The notes: generated by a model from the letters alone, not told the origin. Shown: positions 15,721 to 25,756, numbered from the stretch's first letter. The stretch is DNA of 64,000 nucleotides from Sulfurovum sp. UBA5198 (GCA_002412865.1 DHVW01000018.1:84517-148516); one strand, 5' to 3'. Numbers and translations are program-made.

Positions 15721-16779
15721 ATGGCAGATGCGAACATTAATCAACTACTACAATTGATCGTAACACATAAAGCGTCTGATTTACACCTAGTAAGCAGAAG
15801 TCGACCTCAAATTAGACTTGATGGAGCACTTAAAGCTGTGAATATGGATGTGCTAACTGGTGCGTCAATTAAAGCATTATGCTACCCAATAATATCAAAT
15901 AAACAAATTGCACAATTTGAAGAGAATTTGGAGCTTGACTTTTCATTTGAGCTACCAAACATTGGTCGTTTTAGAGCTAACTTTTATTATGCGTTAGGCG
16001 AGATGGGTGCTGCTTTTAGAACTATTCCTATTATTATACCATCTCTTGACGACTTGGGTGCTCCTTCTATTTATAAAAAAATGATAAAAAGAGAAAAAGG
16101 TATTATTCTTGTCACTGGTCCTACTGGTTCTGGAAAATCTACTACTCTAGCTGCAATGCTAAATGAAATAAATATTCATGAAAGCAAACACATCGTAACA
16201 GCTGAAGACCCAGTGGAGTTTGTTCATACTAACAATAAATCTGTATTTTCACATAGAGAAGTTGGACAAGATACAAACTCATTTGCAACAGCATTAAAAT
16301 ATGCAATGAGACAAGATCCAGATGTTATTCTAGTTGGGGAAATGAGGGACAAAGAGACGATATCTGCGGCATTAACAGCTGCTGAAACTGGTCACTTGGT
16401 TTTTGGCACACTGCATACAAGCTCTGCTCCAAGCACCGTAAACCGTATTATTGATGTATTTAGTGGTGATGAACAACCACAAATTAGAGCAATGTTATCC
16501 ACCTCTCTAGTAGCTGTAATAGCACAATCTCTAATACCTAAAATAGGCGGGGGAAGGATTGCTACTTCTGAGATTATGATAGTAAATCACGCTATTGCAA
16601 ATCTAATTCGTGAAGAAAAAATTCACCAAATATATTCACAAATGCAGCTAGGTCAAGAGACAAGTGGCATGAGAACTCAAACGCAAGTATTGGTAGATCT
16701 TGTTAAAAAGGGTACAATTTCAAAAGAACATGCACTACAATACTCAAATAAACAAGATGAATTAACAAAACTAATTTAA
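15721..16779 (+). CDS. pilT: Twitching-motility ATPase PilT
   Basis: The 352-residue hexameric ATPase would power type IV pilus retraction. Walker A is GPTGSGKST (133-141), the Asp box surrounds TAEDPVEFVH, Walker B is ILVGEMRD, the His box is HTSSAPSTVNRIID, and the C-terminal AIANLIREEK matches the PilT-specific AIRNLIRE motif. The N-terminal PAS-like domain begins with ASDLHL. No other pilus gene is nearby, so the rest of the machinery must be elsewhere. Confidence 0.94.
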   Translation: MADANINQLLQLIVTHKASDLHLVSRSRPQIRLDGALKAVNMDVLTGASIKALCYPIISNKQIAQFEENLELDFSFELPNIGRFRANFYYALGEMGAAFRTIPIIIPSLDDLGAPSIYKKMIKREKGIILVTGPTGSGKSTTLAAMLNEINIHESKHIVTAEDPVEFVHTNNKSVFSHREVGQDTNSFATALKYAMRQDPDVILVGEMRDKETISAALTAAETGHLVFGTLHTSSAPSTVNRIIDVFSGDEQPQIRAMLSTSLVAVIAQSLIPKIGGGRIATSEIMIVNHAIANLIREEKIHQIYSQMQLGQETSGMRTQTQVLVDLVKKGTISKEHALQYSNKQDELTKLI

Positions 16780-16804
16780 TTAATTAAAAGAAAAGATAAA
16801 AGTA

Positions 16805-17359
16805 ATGGAAAATTTGAACCAACTAGATATACTTATAGGTGTTATTGTAATATTAATGGGCATGAAAGGATATATTCATGGTTTTTTTAGAGAACTTTTG
16901 GGTTTTATTGGCATTATTTTAGGTATATTTTTGGCATCTAGATTTTCTGTGATAATGTCAACATTTATAAGTGAGCATATAATGCATATTGAAAATAAAA
17001 CACTGCTTACCGTCGTTGGTTTTTTTGCCGTATTGGCTATCGTCTGGTTTAGCATTATGTCGCTTGGCTCAATTCTATCAAAACTATCATCTGTCGCTGG
17101 ACTTGGTTTTATAAACAATATACTTGGCTTTATTGTTGGTGGTGGAAAATATTTTATTATATTTGCTGTAATAATTACTGCATTATCAAATGTGGCTCTT
17201 CTAAAAGAGACGATAGGTAAATATACCAGTAGCAGTATGGTTGCACCTTATCTATTGGCTACTGGTTCATATGTGATAAATTTAGATCCGAAAGAGATTT
17301 CAATTAGTGACATTAAGCCTTCGTCTGATATACTAAATGATAAAAATCAGACCAAATAG
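16805..17359 (+). CDS. cvpA: CvpA family membrane protein
   Basis: The 184-residue protein has four predicted transmembrane helices (about 8-25, 29-49, 63-88 and 105-128). The family motif near the start is NQLDILIGVIVILMGMKGYIHGF, with GFFREL after it. CvpA homologues affect colicin V production and envelope stress tolerance in other bacteria; the mechanism is unclear. The ribosome-binding site is weak (AAAGATAAA). It is eight bases upstream of fur. Confidence 0.86.
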   Translation: MENLNQLDILIGVIVILMGMKGYIHGFFRELLGFIGIILGIFLASRFSVIMSTFISEHIMHIENKTLLTVVGFFAVLAIVWFSIMSLGSILSKLSSVAGLGFINNILGFIVGGGKYFIIFAVIITALSNVALLKETIGKYTSSSMVAPYLLATGSYVINLDPKEISISDIKPSSDILNDKNQTK

Positions 17360-17367
17360 GAGCTATC

Positions 17368-17832
17368 ATGATTGCATATAATCTTCTTTTGGAACAATTC
17401 AAATCACTTATTAAATCAAATGATTTGAAATATACGAAGCAACGAGAGTTAATTGTAAAATTCTTGTACGAAAATGATGGTCACTACACACCAGAAGAAA
17501 TTTCTATGGAGCTAAAAAAACAGTACTCTGATAGCAATATTGGGATAGCAACAATATACAGAACGCTATCGTTACTTGAAGATGCTGGAATAGTAACATC
17601 AATATCTTTTGGTGTTCAAGGTAAAAAATATGAATTTGGATTAAAAAAACATCATGATCATCTTGTATGCACTAACTGTGGTCACATTGAAGAATTTTAC
17701 GATGAGACAATAGAACACCAACAACATGAAGTAGCTAAAAAGTTTGGATTTCGCATGACGGGACACAATATGAAAATAATGGGTATATGCAAAGTGTGTC
17801 AAGCTAAACAATTGAAGAAAGAAGGAGAATAG
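17368..17832 (+). CDS. fur: Ferric uptake regulator Fur
   Basis: The 154-residue metalloregulator has an N-terminal winged helix (YTKQRELIVKFLYEN...YTPEEI...GIATIYRTLSLLEDAG). The C-terminal dimer domain carries metal ligands in HHDHLVCTNCG and the second Cys pair CKVCQ. It would repress iron-uptake genes with Fe(II) bound. The ATG has an AGGAGC site. The lysS TTG start lies only two bases after its stop, forming the fur-lysS-glyA block typical of Campylobacterota. No convincing Fur box was found nearby. Confidence 0.95.
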   Translation: MIAYNLLLEQFKSLIKSNDLKYTKQRELIVKFLYENDGHYTPEEISMELKKQYSDSNIGIATIYRTLSLLEDAGIVTSISFGVQGKKYEFGLKKHHDHLVCTNCGHIEEFYDETIEHQQHEVAKKFGFRMTGHNMKIMGICKVCQAKQLKKEGE

Positions 17833-17834
17833 AG

Positions 17835-19352
17835 TTGATTTTTGAAAACCAATATATACAAGAGAGAATAAAGAAATCATTAGAGTTGAAAGCAGAGGGA
17901 ATAAATCCATACCCAAATGTAATAGATAAAGGCATTGGCTCAAAGGCTTTTTTAGAGCAATTTGGATACTTAGTAGAAAGTGAAAACAAAAGAGATGAGA
18001 CAAAAAGTGTAACTCTAACTGGACGAATAAAGCTTTTAAGAATAATGGGTAAAGCTGCATTTGCCAAAATTCAAGATAGCGATTCTGTGATTCAACTATA
18101 CTATAGTCGTGATGACCTACCAGAAGGATACTATAACAAAATCAAAAAACTTATTGAAGTTGGCGATATAGTAACAGCAACAGGATTTCCGTTTGTAACT
18201 CAAACTGGCGAGCTTACGCTCCACTGTTCAAGCTTTGAAATAGTCACAAAAACAGTGTCTCCATTGCCAGAAAAGTTTCATGGTTTACAAGATACGGAGC
18301 TTAGATATCGCCAAAGATACCTAGATATGATAATGAATCCAGAAATTAAAGATACATTTGTAATGAGAAGCAAAATTGTTTCATTAATTAGAAGATTTTT
18401 TGAGAGTAAAACATTTTTAGAAGTAGAGACTCCTATGCTACACCCAATTCCAGGTGGGGCCAATGCAAGACCATTTATCACGCATCATAATGCACTTGAT
18501 GTTAGTAGATACCTTCGTATTGCACCTGAGCTTTACTTAAAAAGACTTATTGTAGGTGGTATGGACGCTGTATTTGAAATTAATAGAAATTTTAGAAATG
18601 AAGGTATGGATCATACTCATAATCCTGAGTTTACAATGATTGAATTCTATTGGGCGTATCACAGATATACAGACTTAATGGAGATAACTGAGGAGCTTAT
18701 GGATTATCTATTTAGTGAACTTAGTCTTCCAAAAGAGCTTCCATATGGGGATTTAAATATTGATTTCACTACCCCTTTTGCAAAAGTTAGTTACATCGAG
18801 TCTCTTACTTCAATTGGTGGTGTTCCTGCTGAGATTGCAACTGATAGAATAAGAGCACTAGAGTACCTAAAGGTTAACAATCAAAAAGTAGATGAAAATC
18901 TTTCCTTGGGGTATTTACAAGCAGAGCTGTTTGATACTTTTGTAGAGAGTAAACTAGTCAATCCTACATTTATTACTGATTTTCCGATAGATATATCTCC
19001 ACTAGCCAGAAGAAGTGATGCAAATCCCGATATAGCAGAGAGATTTGAGCTTTTCATTGCAGGCAAAGAGATAGCCAATGGATTTAGTGAACTAAATGAT
19101 CCGATTGATCAATATGAGAGATTTAAAGCTCAAGTGGAGGCAAAAGAGGTCACTGGGGATGATGAAACCATGCATATGGATTTGGATTATGTAAGAGCAT
19201 TAAGCTATGGTATGCCACCCACGGCTGGAGAAGGAATTGGAGTTGATAGACTTGTAATGATGCTAACAAACCAACACTCCATCAGAGATGTATTGCTCTT
19301 TCCTGCAATGAGACAAGAAGTTGCTTTACAAATTAATGACGATATAAAATAA
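17835..19352 (+). CDS. lysS: Lysyl-tRNA synthetase (class II)
   Basis: The 505-residue enzyme charges tRNA-Lys. The OB-fold anticodon-binding domain fills about residues 55-150. Class II motif 2 is FRNEGMDHTHNPEFT and motif 3 is GIGVDRLVMML. The start codon is TTG at 17835, preceded by GAAGGAG at good spacing inside the end of fur; the N-terminus is the normal length for LysS. glyA follows after nine bases. Confidence 0.97.
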   Translation: MIFENQYIQERIKKSLELKAEGINPYPNVIDKGIGSKAFLEQFGYLVESENKRDETKSVTLTGRIKLLRIMGKAAFAKIQDSDSVIQLYYSRDDLPEGYYNKIKKLIEVGDIVTATGFPFVTQTGELTLHCSSFEIVTKTVSPLPEKFHGLQDTELRYRQRYLDMIMNPEIKDTFVMRSKIVSLIRRFFESKTFLEVETPMLHPIPGGANARPFITHHNALDVSRYLRIAPELYLKRLIVGGMDAVFEINRNFRNEGMDHTHNPEFTMIEFYWAYHRYTDLMEITEELMDYLFSELSLPKELPYGDLNIDFTTPFAKVSYIESLTSIGGVPAEIATDRIRALEYLKVNNQKVDENLSLGYLQAELFDTFVESKLVNPTFITDFPIDISPLARRSDANPDIAERFELFIAGKEIANGFSELNDPIDQYERFKAQVEAKEVTGDDETMHMDLDYVRALSYGMPPTAGEGIGVDRLVMMLTNQHSIRDVLLFPAMRQEVALQINDDIK

Positions 19353-19361
19353 AGGAACAAA

Positions 19362-20612
19362 ATGAGTTACGAAATAGAAAAATTTGACCCAGAGATTTAC
19401 GAAGCTATAAACAACGAGCTAACACGACAAACAGACCACTTAGAGATGATTGCAAGTGAAAACTTTACATTGCCAGCAGTAATGGAGGCTATGGGTAGTA
19501 TATTTACAAATAAATATGCCGAGGGCTATCCATACAAAAGATATTATGGTGGTTGTGAGTATGCTGATATAGTTGAGCAGCTCGCAATAGATAGAGCTTG
19601 TGAACTTTTTGAATGTAATTATGCAAATGTACAGCCTCACGCAGGAAGTCAAGCTAATAGTGCTGTGTATGCAGCATTAATTAAAGCTGGAGATAAAATC
19701 CTAGGAATGGATTTAAGCCATGGTGGACACCTAACACACGGTAGTAAACCAAGTTTCTCTGGCAAAAACTACCAAAGTTTTACTTATGGTGTAGAGCTTG
19801 ATGGCAGAATTAACTATGATAGAGTTATGGATATTGCAAAAATAGTTCAACCACATATTATAGTTTGTGGTGCTAGTGCATATGCCAGAGAGATAGATTT
19901 TGCTAAATTTAGAGAAATAGCTGACGCAGTTGGTGCTATACTATTTGCTGACATAGCTCACATAGCTGGTCTTGTATGTGCTGGTGAACACCCTAGTCCA
20001 TTCCCTCACGCTCATGTAGTAACAACAACTACTCATAAAACTCTAGCAGGTCCTAGAGGTGGTATGATAATGACGAATGACGAGGATATATCAAAGAAGA
20101 TAAATTCATCTATATTCCCAGGACAACAAGGTGGACCACTTGTGCATGTAATAGCTGCTAAAGCTGTTGGCTTTAAATATAATCTTAGCCCTGAGTGGAA
20201 AGTTTATGCAAAGCAAGTTAAAGCAAATGCAAAAGTTCTAGCTGAAGTTTTGATGAAACGAGGTTATGACATAGTATCCAATGGTACTGATAATCATTTG
20301 GTGCTTGTTTCATTTTTAAACAAACCATTCTCAGGTAAAGATGCTGACGCCGCACTTGGTAATGCAGGTATTACAGTCAATAAAAATACAGTTCCAGGAG
20401 AAACAAGAAGTCCATTTGTAACTTCAGGGGTACGAATAGGTTCGCCTGCTCTTACAAGTAGAGGAATGAAAGAAGCTGAATTTGAAATCATTGCAAATAA
20501 AATAGCTGATGTACTTGATAATATAGAAGATACTGCTCTTCATGCCAAAATAAAAGAAGAAGTTAAGCTATTAGCTCAAAAATTTGTAATTTACGATAAA
20601 CCAATATACTAA
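19362..20612 (+). CDS. glyA: Serine hydroxymethyltransferase
   Basis: The 416-residue PLP enzyme interconverts serine and glycine with one-carbon transfer to tetrahydrofolate. Visible signatures are EMIASENFT at the N-terminus, NVQPHAGSQANSAVY, and the PLP-binding Lys in TTTTHKTLAGPRGG. The ATG follows AAAGGAAC. Length is standard. Confidence 0.98.
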   Translation: MSYEIEKFDPEIYEAINNELTRQTDHLEMIASENFTLPAVMEAMGSIFTNKYAEGYPYKRYYGGCEYADIVEQLAIDRACELFECNYANVQPHAGSQANSAVYAALIKAGDKILGMDLSHGGHLTHGSKPSFSGKNYQSFTYGVELDGRINYDRVMDIAKIVQPHIIVCGASAYAREIDFAKFREIADAVGAILFADIAHIAGLVCAGEHPSPFPHAHVVTTTTHKTLAGPRGGMIMTNDEDISKKINSSIFPGQQGGPLVHVIAAKAVGFKYNLSPEWKVYAKQVKANAKVLAEVLMKRGYDIVSNGTDNHLVLVSFLNKPFSGKDADAALGNAGITVNKNTVPGETRSPFVTSGVRIGSPALTSRGMKEAEFEIIANKIADVLDNIEDTALHAKIKEEVKLLAQKFVIYDKPIY

Positions 20613-20661
20613 ATATATACGACTATAAAGATAATGAGATATAATTAAAAAAAGGATAACT

Positions 20662-21423
20662 ATGAAAGATAACAATTTAGATGACTTAATAATTGATTCT
20701 ACAAGAGTGAAGACTAATGGTAGCAAGAATGCATTAACAATAATAGTATTGCTTGTTATAATATTATTAATTGCTATTTTATTGACAAAAATTATGATTG
20801 ACAAACCTCAAGTTAGTCCATTGGCTGATATAAACAAAACAGAGCTTGCCAATAATGATTTACTTCTTGACACAAACACTAGTGATACTCTTGACCTTAA
20901 TGAATCAAATGTTACGGCTCAGCCAGAGGAAGTTAATGGTAGCACGAGTATAGTTCAAGTTGTCAAACAAGAATCTCAAAAAATGCAAGAAGTTGTTAAA
21001 AAAGAACTTCCAAAAGTAGAGAAAAAAGTAAAATCAATAAAAGAAGTTATAAAAAAAGAACTTCCAAAAGTTGAGGAAAAAGTAGAATCAGTTAAAGAAG
21101 TTGTTAAAAAAGAACTTCCAAAAGTAGAGGAAAAAGTAGAATCAATAAAAGAAGTTGTGAAAAAAGAACTTCCAAAAGTAGAGAAAAAAGTTGATACACC
21201 TTCTGGCTCATACTATATTCAAGCTGGTGCTTTTGGAAGTAGCGAAAATGTTAACAAAGTAGAAACTGCGATTAAAAATAGTGGGTTTGCATATAAGTCT
21301 TTAAAGAGAGAGAAAGGCACAAAAATTTTAGTTGGTCCATTTAGTAGCCAAGCAAAAGCCGAGGCTGCCCTAGTAGTCATAAAGTCCAAAGTCAATAAAG
21401 ACGCATTTATAGTAAAGCCATAA
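20662..21423 (+). CDS. SPOR-domain membrane protein with 18-residue repeats
   Basis: The 253-residue protein is bitopic: a cytoplasmic tail, one transmembrane helix (about 24-43), and a periplasmic part. The latter begins with an acidic spacer (50-100). Four tandem 18-residue repeats, consensus VVKKELPKVEEKVESIKE, follow at 111-178 (the last is partial), and a C-terminal SPOR domain (about 183-253, starting SYYIQAGAF) ends the protein. SPOR domains bind septal peptidoglycan lacking stem peptides, so a cell-division location is likely. The repeats resemble an extended charged stalk or coiled coil. The ribosome-binding site is AAGGAT. trpE follows nine bases later. Confidence 0.82.
   Translation: MKDNNLDDLIIDSTRVKTNGSKNALTIIVLLVIILLIAILLTKIMIDKPQVSPLADINKTELANNDLLLDTNTSDTLDLNESNVTAQPEEVNGSTSIVQVVKQESQKMQEVVKKELPKVEKKVKSIKEVIKKELPKVEEKVESVKEVVKKELPKVEEKVESIKEVVKKELPKVEKKVDTPSGSYYIQAGAFGSSENVNKVETAIKNSGFAYKSLKREKGTKILVGPFSSQAKAEAALVVIKSKVNKDAFIVKP
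20992..21195 (+). repeat. Tandem 54-bp repeat, about 3.8 copies, in the SPOR gene
   Basis: The DNA encodes three full and one partial 18-residue units, and the units are nearly identical at the nucleotide level. Such repeats can change copy number by slippage or recombination and stay in frame because 54 is a multiple of three. Confidence 0.9.
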
Positions 21424-21432
21424 GGTTCTTTA

Positions 21433-22851
21433 GTGCTAAAAACAATTCTTTTTGACCAACTAACACCAGTTGCTTTATATGCTAAAATCAAGGAACTATT
21501 CAATGATGAAATTACAATGCTTTTTGAAAGTGTTGTTAATACAAGTGATGGGAACTTCAGTTTTATAGCTATTGGTGACCTCGAGCGACTAACTTATCAA
21601 AACAATCAAACAATATATAAAGATATCAATGGTGTAATATCAAAAATAGACAAAAATCCATTTGAATTTTTAAAGTCATACTATGCAAAAATAGATAAAG
21701 AAAAATATAAGTCTATAAGCGAAGATGCTGGGTTTAGTTTTGTAGATGGCTTTATTGGATTTATTGGATACGATATGGTAAAGGTTTTTGAGCCTACGCT
21801 AGCCTCTACTATGAACGCTTTACGAGATAGTATCAATATACCAGATATGGATCTTATCCGTCCAAGGATTATTATTGGATACTCACATAAAAATGCGACT
21901 CTAACTATAATACAAAACGATGAAAATATTAATGATGGCATAAAATCAATAGAGCAACTACTATTAAAAACAAATATACCTTCTGGACTTAAGGCAGCAA
22001 AACTACTCGATGATGGTCAATTCGCTATTGAGGAAGATAGATTTAAAAAGATGGTGGATGAAGCTAAAGAGCATATCAGAGCTGGTGATGTCTTTCAAAT
22101 ATTACTATCAAATAGATATACACAAAAAGCAGAAATAGATCCCTTGAGTTTTTATAGACTTCTAAGATCAAAAAATCCATCTCCGTATCTTTTCTTATTG
22201 GATTTTGAAGATTTCTCAATATGTGGCTCATCTCCTGAGGTCATGGTACGGCTTAATGATGGTGAAATTCTCTTAAGACCAATAGCAGGCACACGAAAAA
22301 GAGGTAAAAATAGTACTAGGGATAAAGAACTCGAGCTTGAAATGCTAAGTGATGCCAAAGAGTGTGCCGAGCATCTAATGCTTATAGATTTGGGACGAAA
22401 TGATGTTAGCCGTGTTGCAGCAACAGGTAGCGTAAAAGTGACTGAAATGATGAGAGTGGAGAGATACAGCCATGTTATGCATATGGTCTCTGATGTTGAG
22501 GCCATACTTGAGAATGGCAAAGATATGTTTGATCTATTTATGGCTACTTTTACTGCAGGAACTATGACCGGGGCCCCAAAAATAAAAGCTATGGAGCTTA
22601 TTGCAAAGTTTGAAGGGCAAAAAAGAGGTTTTTATAGCGGATGTGTAGGTTATTTTGCATTTAATGGGAATATGGATTCTGCAATCACTATTCGAACGGC
22701 ACTAATAAAAGACAATCAAATCACACTTCAAGCAGGGGCTGGAGTGGTAGCCGATTCTGTTCCAGAGCTAGAGTATCTTGAAGTAAAAAACAAACTTGGA
22801 GCTTTGCTTGCTACTCTAAAAGAATTATCAGAAATAAAGACAAATGAGTAA
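21433..22851 (+). CDS. trpE: Anthranilate synthase component I
   Basis: The 472-residue chorismate-binding enzyme makes anthranilate from chorismate, the first step of tryptophan synthesis, with ammonia or a glutaminase partner. Signatures are PIAGTRKRGKN, ECAEHLMLIDLGRND, ERYSHVMHMVS, FTAGTMTGAPKIKAME and QAGAGVVADS. Overall length and the MMRVERYSHVMH segment favour TrpE over PabB, but the two families are close. The start is GTG at 21433 with TAAGG upstream. It overlaps aroE by eight bases. No trpG or other trp gene is in the window. Confidence 0.88.
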   Translation: MLKTILFDQLTPVALYAKIKELFNDEITMLFESVVNTSDGNFSFIAIGDLERLTYQNNQTIYKDINGVISKIDKNPFEFLKSYYAKIDKEKYKSISEDAGFSFVDGFIGFIGYDMVKVFEPTLASTMNALRDSINIPDMDLIRPRIIIGYSHKNATLTIIQNDENINDGIKSIEQLLLKTNIPSGLKAAKLLDDGQFAIEEDRFKKMVDEAKEHIRAGDVFQILLSNRYTQKAEIDPLSFYRLLRSKNPSPYLFLLDFEDFSICGSSPEVMVRLNDGEILLRPIAGTRKRGKNSTRDKELELEMLSDAKECAEHLMLIDLGRNDVSRVAATGSVKVTEMMRVERYSHVMHMVSDVEAILENGKDMFDLFMATFTAGTMTGAPKIKAMELIAKFEGQKRGFYSGCVGYFAFNGNMDSAITIRTALIKDNQITLQAGAGVVADSVPELEYLEVKNKLGALLATLKELSEIKTNE

Positions 22852-23641
22852 AAAACTATTTGCCATATTTGGAAATCCAGTATCCCACTCCAAATCCCCA
22901 CTTATGCATAATTTTGGCTTTAAAGGGCTAGATGTCGAGGCTTGTTATAGTCGATATTTACTAAATGATGGCTCCAAACTAAAAGAGAAGTTCTTATCCT
23001 TGGGACTAAGTGGAGCAAATATTACAGTACCTCATAAAGAGGCTGCATTTGAGGCTTGTGATGAGCTTGATGAGTTTGCACGAATTGCAAAAGCAGTAAA
23101 TACCATAGTCAAAAAAGATGGTAAGCTATATGGATATAATACAGATGGTGCTGGATTTCTAAAATCAATTTCAAACTTTAAAGATATAAAAACTATTTTG
23201 ATTTTGGGTGCTGGTGGTACGGCACAATCAGCTTCTATAATTTTACGGAACTCAGAATACAAAATTACGATACTTAATCGCTCTCAAAATAGACTGCAAT
23301 TATTTATGGATAATGACTTTGAGTGCTTTACATTTGAGAATTTCGATATCAATACTAAATATGATTTGATTGTCAATATGACATCAGCAGGACTTACTGA
23401 TGATAGCTTGCCTGCTCCAATAGAAATATTAAAACCTATAATAGAAGATTCAAATGGGTGCATTGATATTATCTATGGAAAAGATACACCAATTTTAAAA
23501 CTAGCAAGAAGTCTAAATAAGCCAACACAAGATGGTAGTAGTATGCTACTATATCAAGGGGTTTTAGCTTTTGATTATTTTACAAATCATCAATTCTCAC
23601 ATCAAGATATTGAAGCTGAGATGAGAAAAGCCTTTAGATAA
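22844..23641 (+). CDS. aroE: Shikimate dehydrogenase
   Basis: The 265-residue NADPH-dependent enzyme reduces 3-dehydroshikimate to shikimate. The N-terminal substrate site reads NPVSHSKSPLMHN, followed by ANITVPHKE with the catalytic Lys and NTDGAGF with the Asp. The cofactor glycine loop is ILGAGGTAQS. Its start overlaps the trpE 3' end, so shikimate-pathway and tryptophan genes are coupled. Its stop abuts the stop of the convergent DAHP synthase gene with no space for a terminator. Confidence 0.95.
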   Translation: MSKKLFAIFGNPVSHSKSPLMHNFGFKGLDVEACYSRYLLNDGSKLKEKFLSLGLSGANITVPHKEAAFEACDELDEFARIAKAVNTIVKKDGKLYGYNTDGAGFLKSISNFKDIKTILILGAGGTAQSASIILRNSEYKITILNRSQNRLQLFMDNDFECFTFENFDINTKYDLIVNMTSAGLTDDSLPAPIEILKPIIEDSNGCIDIIYGKDTPILKLARSLNKPTQDGSSMLLYQGVLAFDYFTNHQFSHQDIEAEMRKAFR

Positions 23642-24988
23642 TTATTTACTCATTTTAAGTGTATCTGAGATTACAAATGCGAGTTCAAGTGCTTGTTTAG
23701 CATTTAATCTCGGGTCACATTGCGTATGATATCTGCTTGATAAACCATCTGAAGTAATGGCACAGCTTTGACTTCCAGTACACTCAGTAACATCTTCGCC
23801 AGTCATCTCAAGATGAATACCAGCAGCTATAGTACCCATTCTCTCATGAATTGCAAAAAACTGCTTCATCTCACTAAGTATATTTTCAAAATCTCTAGTT
23901 TTGAAACCACTGCTCGCTTTTTCTACATTACCGTGCATAGGGTCACAACTCCAAACAACATTTCTACCCTCTTTTTTAACTCGTTCAAGCAGTTTTGGGA
24001 AATATTGCTCTATCTTGTCAGCTCCCATACGAACGATTAGATTTAGCCTTCCCTCTTCATTTTTAGGATTAAGTGCATCTATTAATTCAATTAACTCATC
24101 CTCTCCCATGCTTGGTCCTACCTTGCACCCTATTGGATTTTGGATACCTCTAAAATACTCAATATGAGCTTCACTTAAATCCCTAGTACGGTCACCAATC
24201 CAAAGCATATGAGCAGAACAATCATACCACTCACCAGTTAGGCTATCTTTTTTTGTAAGTGCCTCTTCGTAGTTAAGTAAAAGCGCCTCATGCGAAGTAT
24301 ATAGAACTGTTTGATGAAGTTGAGGTAAAGTTTTCACATCCAAACCACAAGCATTCATAAAGCTCATTGCTTCATCAATTTTTGTACTTAGCTCCTCATA
24401 TTTCTTGCCTATGTCATGGTCTTGAATAAAGTCTAAGTTCCATTGGTGTACTTGAGCCAAATCAGCCATTCCACCTCTTGCAAATGCCCTTAGCAAGTTC
24501 ATTGTTGCAGCTGATTGGTTATATGCTTTTATCATTCGCTTAGCATCTGGTATTCTGGCTTCACTTGTGAACTCAATATCATTGATAATATCTCCACGGT
24601 AGCTAGGTAAACTAACACCGTCTATCTCTTCAAAATCACTACTACGTGGCTTTGCAAATTGACCAGCTATTCGTCCTACTTTAACGATAGGTTTACCAGT
24701 AGAGTACATAAGAACCATATTCATCTGCAACATTAGCTTGAATAGATTTTTGATATTGCTTGCCTTAAACTCACTAAAGCTCTCTGCACAGTCTCCACCT
24801 TGGAGCAAAAATGCCTCACCTCGTCCAGCACGAGCTAGTTCTGCTTTTAGATTTCTAGCTTCTCCTGCAAATATTAGTGGCGGATAGCTTGAAAGTTCTG
24901 CTTCTACTGCTTTTAGCTCGTCTTGGTTTTCATAATGTGGCTGTTGCTTTATTGGGAATTCTCTCCAGCTACTAGGTGTCCAACTCAT
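23642..24988 (-). CDS. aroF: 3-deoxy-7-phosphoheptulonate synthase, class II
   Basis: The 448-residue enzyme condenses phosphoenolpyruvate and erythrose 4-phosphate in the first committed step of the shikimate pathway. It is of class II (plant/actinobacterial type), recognised from SWREFPIKQQPHYEN, LLQGGDCAESF, KVGRIAGQFAKPRS, VWSCDPMHGN and GIHLEMTGEDVTEC. The metal-binding Cys, His and Glu of these motifs are present. The ATG follows AAGGAAAC. It converges on aroE, so two shikimate-pathway genes end against each other. The symbol varies between genomes. Confidence 0.94.
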   Translation of the reverse strand: MSWTPSSWREFPIKQQPHYENQDELKAVEAELSSYPPLIFAGEARNLKAELARAGRGEAFLLQGGDCAESFSEFKASNIKNLFKLMLQMNMVLMYSTGKPIVKVGRIAGQFAKPRSSDFEEIDGVSLPSYRGDIINDIEFTSEARIPDAKRMIKAYNQSAATMNLLRAFARGGMADLAQVHQWNLDFIQDHDIGKKYEELSTKIDEAMSFMNACGLDVKTLPQLHQTVLYTSHEALLLNYEEALTKKDSLTGEWYDCSAHMLWIGDRTRDLSEAHIEYFRGIQNPIGCKVGPSMGEDELIELIDALNPKNEEGRLNLIVRMGADKIEQYFPKLLERVKKEGRNVVWSCDPMHGNVEKASSGFKTRDFENILSEMKQFFAIHERMGTIAAGIHLEMTGEDVTECTGSQSCAITSDGLSSRYHTQCDPRLNAKQALELAFVISDTLKMSK

Positions 24989-25045
24989 TTTGTTTCCTTA
25001 AAAAATAATTGCAAGATTATACCCTTTTGTTGCAAATAATAATCT

Positions 25046-25756
25046 TTATTTTTTAAAAGCAACAAATGATACAAAATTACCCCATTGAAAAATAGTATTT
25101 ATAGTATTAAACCCAGCATCTTTGCACATCTGAATATTTTCTTTTATAGTAAATGGAATAAGCACATTTTCTAAGGCTTCTCGTTTTTGGGCTATCTCAT
25201 AAGCACTATACCCATTTGATTTTTTAAACTCATAATAGATATCTATCATCTGTTTATCTAGAAGTTTATCGTCAAAGATTACCTTCTCGCTAAAGATAAA
25301 TATTCCATTAGTACTTAGTGAGTTATAAATATTCTGCACTAATGATGGTCGCTCTAATGGACGAATGAATTGTAGCGTATAGTTAGCAACTATAATATCA
25401 GAAATACCCAAATCATGCGTTATCATATCACCAAATTCAAGGTCAATACTCACACCATAAGCCTTACATTTGGCTTTAGCATGTTCAACCATAGCAAGTG
25501 AGTTGTCAAGTCCACGCAACTTCATTTTAGTAGAAGATTTTGCATTTAAATCTAATAAAAATTTTGCAGTAGAAGAGCCAAGATCAAGAATCTCAAGCCC
25601 GTCTCTTTGTCTTTCTAATATATATGATATCAATAACTTTTGAACTTCGTCATAAAATGGCACAGAACGACCAAGCATATCATCAAATACAGTTGCAACA
25701 GCCTCATCAAACTCAAACTTTTTTTCTATTGGTTTTGCAAATATCTCATCTTTCAT
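25046..25756 (-). CDS. cmoA: Carboxy-S-adenosyl-L-methionine synthase
   Basis: The 236-residue methyltransferase-fold protein fits CmoA, which makes carboxy-SAM from SAM and prephenate for 5-oxyacetyluridine in tRNA wobble positions. The N-terminal FDDMLGRSVPFYDEVQ and the SAM loop ILDLGSSTAKF, followed by ANYTLQFI and FIFSEK, are typical. It is the last gene of the tlyA-ribF-cmoA operon, overlapping ribF by 11 bases. cmoB is not in the window. Confidence 0.88.
   Translation of the reverse strand: MKDEIFAKPIEKKFEFDEAVATVFDDMLGRSVPFYDEVQKLLISYILERQRDGLEILDLGSSTAKFLLDLNAKSSTKMKLRGLDNSLAMVEHAKAKCKAYGVSIDLEFGDMITHDLGISDIIVANYTLQFIRPLERPSLVQNIYNSLSTNGIFIFSEKVIFDDKLLDKQMIDIYYEFKKSNGYSAYEIAQKREALENVLIPFTIKENIQMCKDAGFNTINTIFQWGNFVSFVAFKK

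Noticed and set aside
17641..18060. Minus-strand frame of 139 codons
   Set aside because: It is antisense to fur and lysS, both firmly identified.
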